64,000 nucleotides of DNA, taken from NCBI GenBank assembly GCA_947311845.1, contig CAMZMU010000059.1:36462063-36526062 (forward strand), written 5' to 3'. Positions 58,295-64,000 of this stretch are shown here, piece by piece (the first letter of the stretch is position 1; every line of letters starts with the position of its first letter). The notes under the pieces are model-generated. The model worked only from the letters and a program-made list of their open reading frames with translations, ran no database searches and was not told where the DNA came from. A program made the position numbers and the translations under genes. The DNA is from Poa pratensis. Lineage: Eukaryota > Streptophyta > Magnoliopsida > Poales > Poaceae.

Positions 58295-59431
58295 AGAAGA
58301 GATTATTTGGTGAGTAACAATTGTAACAAATATTCTACAAAATATCATGAATGTAGCAGTACACTACATAATGTTACACGAAAAAGAAGAAAAACGATGG
58401 TACGTTTCAAACACAAAAACTAGTAGGAACTATTTATGAATATAACATATATACATCAAATATTCTCTTCTTATTTCTTCCAAACTGCACAAAAAACACA
58501 TTGAAACTTGTCAGCTTAACTATAGTAGGAGAGTATTTGGATTTATTTTTGGAATTTATGGTACACTAGAAATATGTGAAACAATAGAGGGTATAGGTAC
58601 AACGTAGCTCAAAAAATCCACTCTCATGCTGCAAATACATGAAGTTCAGATTGATAAGTTTTACTAATTTTGAAAAGATTACAGCCCATATGGCTCACGT
58701 AAAATTTTAAGATCAAACTAAATATTTCTAGAGGAAATCGTTCACACTTCATATCATAATTATCAGAATACCATACCATCCACATAAACCCATAAAAATG
58801 TGGTCAAATTTGCAATGTCACATTTTCTTCAAACTGGAAATATTTTTGTACTAGAAATTGTAGAAATTATGAACAACTACCAAATTTGTGGCTAGGGTGA
58901 AAAATCGCCACCGCTTTTCATAGAGTTTCAAAACATCGTAACACATAACAAATAGTACTGATTCGTCTCATACGCTCGTCTAACAGCAAAACTGACAGGT
59001 GGGGCCTGTTGTGAGGCTGACGTGGGAAGAGGAGACGGTCTCAAACGTACGGCCGTTAGCAGCGCGTTCGGTGCCTAAACTCCACCCGTTCGGACACGGT
59101 TGGAGCCTTGTTTGCTCACTATCCTGATCTCACACCGGAAGCAATGCAGAGCTCTCTAGGCAACGACGCCGGTACCAGCGCTGGAAACGGTGGCAACTTT
59201 GGGGAAGGTGGCGGAGTACCGTGCTACCACAATATTGATCAGCTTAGGGCATCAACTCGGACATAAAAAAGGATGCCACTAACGAGCAGATGCTTGCACA
59301 AGCAGGCCAACCCAAAGTTGCAACATGGCAACGTAATGACCTGACAGTTTCCATACACCATCGACCAAAACTCAAACGATTGACAACTCTTTCACTCATG
59401 TTTTTAAAATCCGAACGTTCGATCAATATTT
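58295..59431. other. Intergenic, no gene recognised
   Basis: AT-rich to 58960, then a moderately GC-rich stretch (58990-59240) without a supported feature. Confidence 0.4.
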
Positions 59432-60870
59432 TTTTGAAAAAAGTCAAAAGATATTCCATTTTCATTGGTTAAGAAGGAGTATTTAGAAGTTTTACAAACA
59501 AGCCATGACCAATCAACAAAATCCTGCTCTCGCGGCATTACATTACTCAAGGCCTTAGCCCCGGCTAGGCACCACATTGCTGCCTCATCTTTGATATATG
59601 AAACAAGCATGGTCGTAGTCGTTGATTGATTAAACAAACGCATGCATTCCCTTTTCCCAAATCTCCCAAGAAACTAACATTGCGAGCAAGGCCAATAGGG
59701 ACCCTTCTTATGAATGGCTCTGATCGACAAATCCTTGACGGTCTGCGTTGCTTGCCAATTGCCTGGAATGATATCATGGAGGCCAAGCCAAGTCTTCAAA
59801 GAGGACCAAATTTGGGTAGTGAAACGACATTTGAAACGAAGATGTGTGTCCATCTCTTGCACTTGGTTACATAGCTTGCAGAACCCACAATTTTCCACCC
59901 CCTTCGGTCAAGCCTATATGTCGTGCACACTCAAATTCCGAGAACTAACCAAGTAATAAAATTACATTTAGGGGGGGGGGGGGGGGGGGGGGGGTACCCA
60001 ATGTTTGCATACCAAGGGAGACATCATAGAAGATTTATGTCCCATTATTTGTGAGCTTCCGATCAATCTTATCTAGGACATCGTTTTGAATGTGAACAAC
60101 GTCAAGCTTTTTCCATAGCTTGACAAATTGGTACATAATATGATCAATAGTGAGACCCCCTTGGGTTTTGATTTTGAGAGACCCAAAAATCGTTTTTCCA
60201 AAGCTTTGTGCACCATTCGTTTTCTTTGAGAGTTCAAAGACAAGCGGGCTATATCCATAGGCCATCTTTCATCATGCCATGCCGACTCCGAAACGAGCGA
60301 TTTTTTCCCATTTCCAATGGTGACAATCGTAGCCATGAAAAGGTTATGATCATTTGGGCTGCATGGGTTTCCAAGGCCCATCCATGGTTTGGGGTCCTCA
60401 CTGCATTCAAACTAAAGCCATCTCAATCAAATAGTCGAAGCAAACTTGGAAATGTTGAGCATCCCTAGCCTTCCGCATTCTTTAGGTTTGCACACCATCT
60501 TCCAGTTGACTTTACACTTACCACCTGAGACCTTCTCACAAACCGCCCAAAGCAATCCCGACTAATACTATCAATCTTCAAAACGACCTCAAGCGGAACA
60601 TCATGCATGGTGATACAATAGATCAAAATTCTAGTGAGCACCGCCTTCACTAGAATCATTCACCCGACCATAATGGCATTTCTTCCAACCCAAGGGACAA
60701 GCATTTCGGCAACCATATTTTCCAAATTTTAAAAGTGAACACGCTTGACATGTGCCATCGTCAAAGGGGTACCAAGATGTTTAATAGGGAAATTGGTGTG
60801 GCTATCCGAAAAAGGTTGGATGATATTATCGAGGCCGATGCCATCACATTGGATAAGAGCCGCTTGACTT
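59432..60870 (-). pseudogene. LINE ORF2 C-terminal fragment, minus strand
   Basis: In minus-strand order: LGTPLTMAHVKRV (after RT, about 60780), LVKAVLTRILIYCITMHDVP and KIDSISRDCFGRF (60659-60465), GNPCSPNDHNLFMA and VTIGNGKKS (60381-60250), KTQGGLTIDHIMYQFVKLWK (about 60150), zf-RVT with CKLCNQVQEMDTHLRFKC (59880-59800), and the C-terminal AAMWCLAGAKALSNVMPRE (about 59560). Frames shift several times and a 24-G run interrupts it at 59971-59994. The 3' end is near 59432, with a short A-rich tail on the minus strand. 5'-truncated, inactive copy. Confidence 0.78.
59971..59994. repeat. Poly-G run (24 G)
   Basis: Homopolymer inside the minus-strand LINE fragment. With the 17-G run at 20038-20054 it is the second long G tract located in LINE sequence. 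Confidence 0.95.
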
Positions 60871-60904
60871 GGCGCAATTTGTAACAAGGCCGGTGACAAT
60901 GTCG

Positions 60905-61480
60905 AATTACCTCATTTAGTCTTTAGAAAAATGATCTTGGGGCAATGGGGTCCTAACAAATGCAAGGTATTTTTTTGGACGTTGTTTCTCGGCCGAACCC
61001 TAACGGCTGACAGACTTCTTCTAAGAAGACGGGAGAACAGTTATTTCTGCCTTCTCTGCATGAGGAATCTAGACACTTCAACACACATGCTTAAGGAGTG
61101 CCCATGGGTAAAAATGGTTTGGGCAAAAGCAGCTGCATTCTTCCAAGTGTCCACTTTCAAGCCTGAGAAATAAAAAGATCATGACACAAGCCTTATTGAC
61201 TGGTTTGGCAATCTCGCTAAATGTGGAACAAAGGATAAGCGCAAAATCCGCACAATCTATGCCCACTTTTATATGTTGGGAAGTATGGAATAAACAAAAT
61301 AGGTGCATCTTCAACAAGAAGGAGGCCTCCATGACAAGCTTCTTTTCGCTAATCAAAGACGAGACAGAGGCTTGGCAAGCGGCCGGGCTCCTATCCTCTT
61401 AGTTGAGAAATACTTCTGCAAACATTTTCACTCCTTCTTTAATGAAATATTGCAGCTCTCCAGCCGTTATAAAAAAAGAT
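60905..61480 (+). pseudogene. LINE ORF2 3' fragment, plus strand, different family
   Basis: Plus-strand pieces: WGPNKCKVFFWTLFLGRTLT, ADRLLLRRRENSYFC, then zf-RVT CLLCMRNLDTSTHMLKEC with PWVKMVW, followed after a frame change by FICWEVWNKQNRCIFNKKEA. A7 near 61474 may be its tail. It overlaps in domain content with the adjacent minus-strand fragment but the residues differ, so it comes from a different LINE family and not from inversion of one insertion. Confidence 0.75.
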
Positions 61481-62571
61481 AGTGCCGTATTGGGTCAAGG
61501 AGTTGGCCAAAAAATGGATATCTTCTTTATTAGGGGTCATGAAGATGGCTGCATCATCGCCATAAAGCTAAATATATATTTCCTAGAAAACTGAGGCAAT
61601 TAATTTAGACTTTAGCAAAACAGTCACGCTAATTAAGTCATTAAGTCCAGGAAGGAAACTCGTATATATACCTCTCGTTGGTCTCATAACCAAACCCAAC
61701 CCACTTTAAGTGTTCTAACCAACTAAATTTGCATAGGTGTAATAAGAAATGGTGCTGAACTATACTCCAAACATGGAAATGGAGCGGCACTATTGTATCC
61801 TCTCGAAGATGTGATATGTGAGGCACGCAGTTCTATTTGGAAGGATATTATATATGACCACTAATGGACGGACAGTCCATTCTTCTCCTGACAGGGAGCC
61901 CTTCCATATGTTGTGCGAGCGATGGCGCTGTATACCCTGAACAACTTGATTTGGGCACGCCGGTAGGTGCTAGTATACATTTATGGGCCGCAACAATGCC
62001 GATCTATCAGCGCGTAACCCCATTTAGCTGCCATGTCTTTGTGGTGATGAGCTGATGGCGTTCGATCGTGTCGTTGGTTGGCCAGGCGAGGTCAGCACAT
62101 AGTAGCTAGGGTGCATTACAGCATATGATCACCAATCTGTTTCAGTCGTTGATGTCTCATCTAATCCCCGGCCTTTAACTATTGCATGGCCCTCACTTGC
62201 GATCGACGGCCAGCATCTAGTCTAGGTACAGTTTTGGAACGTGGGTTCGCCGCTGATCGATCGAACGGTGTCTATGGTAAGAGCAATACAGACCACGCAC
62301 GAGAAAATCTACCCGTCCAATTCAGTCAGGTTTTGCTAATAGCCACACAGTATACTACTACACGGCAAGTTCGTCCGTCCAAGTCGACCAAGCACGTGAG
62401 CCAAGTGAGCAGGGAGCCACACAGACCATGAGAGCTCCCATTCCTAGCAAGATTCCTTACTTAACTCGCTAGCTAGTGTATATGTGGGCGTGGTGGTCCA
62501 GAGAGAGACCGGCGTCGTCGACGACGATCGACACCAGCTAGCACGGAGCAAGCAGATCACATCCAAAAAAG
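61481..62571. other. Intergenic, no gene recognised
   Basis: 62400-62570 has the look of a plant 5' region (ACCAGCTAGC, CGTCGTCGACGACGATCGA), leading into an ATG at 62572 with context AAAAAAGATGGC. The 80-codon frame from there matches nothing I know, so it is not called as a gene. Confidence 0.35.
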
Positions 62572-62839
62572 ATGGCAACCGTCAGTTTGCGGGAAAGGGA
62601 CGGCAGGCCGGCCGGGCACGAGTGGGCGAGTCACGACGACGCGGCGAATTCGTTCCTTCTGTTTCGCCGTAACAACGACGAGCAGGCGACCGGCCGAGTA
62701 ACTGCCGCCGCGCATGCAGTTGTGAATGTATACGTTGCTTGCCGACTTGGCCTCTGTTTTCTTCAGATCTCACGCTTTACATTCGGGGGTCGACACCAAA
62801 AGGAAGGAAAGTGAGCTGCGCTTTTCTTTCTAGTTCATA

Positions 62840-62868
62840 CTAGTTGAATGCCCGTGCGTTGCTACGGG
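62840..62868 (-). mobile_element. Helitron-like 3' terminus
   Basis: On the minus strand: a stem-loop CCCGT/ACGGG (62868-62851), then GCATTCAA, then CTAG ending at 62840, followed by a host T. Its GCAACGCACGGGCATTCAAC resembles the Helitron-like 3' end at 11620-11649. The element body would extend to higher coordinates; its 5' end was not found within the window. Confidence 0.5.
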
Positions 62869-63795
62869 AGGACAAACAAATATATAAATGAGATACATTA
62901 TACGCTTCACTGCATCTCTTTTCCTCCCTTTGTTTCCCTCTCCACGTTGCACTGGCCACCACTATTGTCTACTTGTGGATTTGATGCATCCCCTTCGACC
63001 TTTGTGTTTCAGCACATTCGACACGGCACAACAATCACTCGATTTGTACATGGAGGAGGCGGGCATGGAGGGCGTTCTTGCGGCTTCCGGCAACTCAAGA
63101 ATCTGGTCTGTATGTACAAAGTAAAAACATCTAGACAGGTTATGGGGACCAAATACAGATAATTGCTTTACTGAAAATCCCCTCTGAACATATGGGAACA
63201 GAAATATGAATCATGCATGATTTTCAATTTTTCCATATATAGGATTGGAAATGTAGTTTTCAGCACATGAGCAACATCCCCTCTCTACCGAGTCATTGCT
63301 GCAATCACATGCTTCTTATGTTAAGCTAATTCTGAATACAAACGTCCAAAGTAATATAGCTACCTAGTACTGTAAAACGAGACTTGCAGCTGAAGCTGAT
63401 CAGTTTACTTCAAATTCAGAAGTACCTTCATGAACAACACCTCCACCTGCAGCTACCTAATTGCTGCCTCGGTGCAACTCCATACCAAGAAAACACCTAA
63501 CCTGTTAGTTCAGATTCAAATCGGAGAAGGCAGACAACATTCACGTCAAAGAAATATACCAAATCAAAATTTAGATCTATGTACATCTCTTTTTTATGAT
63601 GAAACATAACCAAAATATGATCAATACAGTGAAATGACGATGATATGTCGAACATAATGGAAAGTCTACATTTTATTAGAAAATCAAAGTATTGATGGTG
63701 ATCTAATCAATTTATATGATACTCCATGGTTCTATGTTCTGTTTGCCGAGCATTCAGAAGCCAAGACACATATCTAGAGACTGTAGTATGTTTAC
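62869..63795. other. Non-coding DNA between Helitron-like end and HSP90 exon
   Basis: No HSP90 downstream exon is recognisable here on the minus strand. The interval could be a long intron, or the body of a Helitron carrying a gene fragment. Short plus-strand frames at 62848-63162 have no domain. Confidence 0.4.
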
Positions 63796-64000
63796 CTCGC
63801 TGTCCTGGGCGACCTGGTCGCGGAGCTCCTTGATGATGGGGTGCCTGGGGTTGATCTCCAGGACACACTTTCCACGCATGTAGGCCTGCTTGCTCGAGTC
63901 CGACAGGGTCTGTGCCTGCATGATCTTCTCCATGTTGGAGCTCCACCCGTACTTGGAGGTCACCACCACGCAGGGGGTGTTGTGCAGCCGGTTGCTGATC
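63796..64000 (-). CDS. HSP90.7: ER-type HSP90 (GRP94/endoplasmin, SHEPHERD-like), one exon, partial
   Basis: The minus strand from the window edge to a GT donor at 63795 encodes ISNRLHNTPCVVVTSKYGWS, then SNMEKIMQAQTLSDSSKQAY, then MRGKCVLEINPRHPIIKELR and DQVAQDSE. This is the C-terminal dimerisation region of HSP90. The residues match plant endoplasmin (MRGKxVLEINPRHPIIKELR) better than cytosolic HSP90. The protein is an ATP-dependent chaperone of secreted and receptor proteins in the ER lumen. The exon ends in a normal donor (GAG|GTAAAC), but the next exon is not visible in the following 950 bp, so the gene is either split by a long intron or 3'-truncated. The upstream exons are outside the window. 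Confidence 0.82.

Noticed and set aside
59432..61480. Twin-priming (5' inversion) of one LINE
   Set aside because: Both arms include a zf-RVT region with different residues, so they cannot be adjacent parts of one template.
62572..62814. 80-codon frame with good ATG context
   Set aside because: Promoter-like DNA precedes it, but the product matches no family, there is no evidence of splicing, and it lies close to a Helitron-like end.
1..64000. CRISPR arrays, prokaryotic operons, phage or toxin-antitoxin systems
   Set aside because: No spaced direct-repeat arrays or bacterial gene organisation; introns, MITEs and LINEs show plant nuclear DNA.

Overview
This window is nuclear DNA of a grass, most likely Pooideae/Triticeae (wheat, barley or Aegilops type). 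The evidence is the set of Stowaway MITEs with CTCCCTCCGT termini and TA target duplications, L1-type LINEs, a Copia element with a TGAAC..CA LTR of about 1.7 kb, Tourist-like MITEs, and host genes with short plant introns. Nothing prokaryotic is present: no operons, CRISPR arrays or phage. I looked for an undescribed 'system' and did not find one. The interesting content is transposon architecture and gene-fragment capture.

Layout. 1-1.3 kb: four exons of a plant mobile domain gene on the minus strand, running off the left edge. 2.6-8.27 kb: a near full-length L1-type LINE with overlapping ORF1 and ORF2 and two nonsense codons in ORF2. 10.97-11.65 kb: a probable small Helitron carrying a Stowaway MITE. 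11.98-12.73 kb: a hAT MITE. 12.76-29.23 kb: a three-level nest, in which a 1.3-kb hAT-like element was split by a minus-strand Copia retrotransposon (13622-28777) whose reverse transcriptase region was in turn split by a 7.7-kb LINE (15769-23467). Each level has its own target-site duplication. 29.8-30.7 kb: three nested Tourist-like MITEs.

The gene-rich centre (31.6-40.2 kb) holds two convergent housekeeping genes with fully resolvable exons: a TOM1-like VHS/GAT ubiquitin-sorting adaptor (plus strand, 9 exons) and a mitochondrial alanine-glyoxylate aminotransferase 2 homologue (minus strand, 9 exons). Each carries one isolated 1-nt deletion. 41-52 kb is a mosaic of MITEs, a tRNA-headed retroposon, a 1.05-kb retroposed GC-rich insert, and a tandem duplication (copies at 49.4 and 51.55 kb). 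Between those copies, a hAT transposase C-terminus is joined directly to a second copy of the aminotransferase exon 1. 53.3-55.0 kb is a nodulin-like/NFD4-like MFS transporter broken by about ten single-base shifts. 57.7-61.5 kb has two sibling Stowaway MITEs and two opposed LINE fragments. The right edge holds one exon of an ER HSP90 (GRP94/SHEPHERD) on the minus strand, about 1 kb from a Helitron-like 3' terminus.

The isolated 1-nt deletions in otherwise well-conserved exons look at least partly like sequence or assembly errors, so frameshift calls in host genes should be treated with caution.
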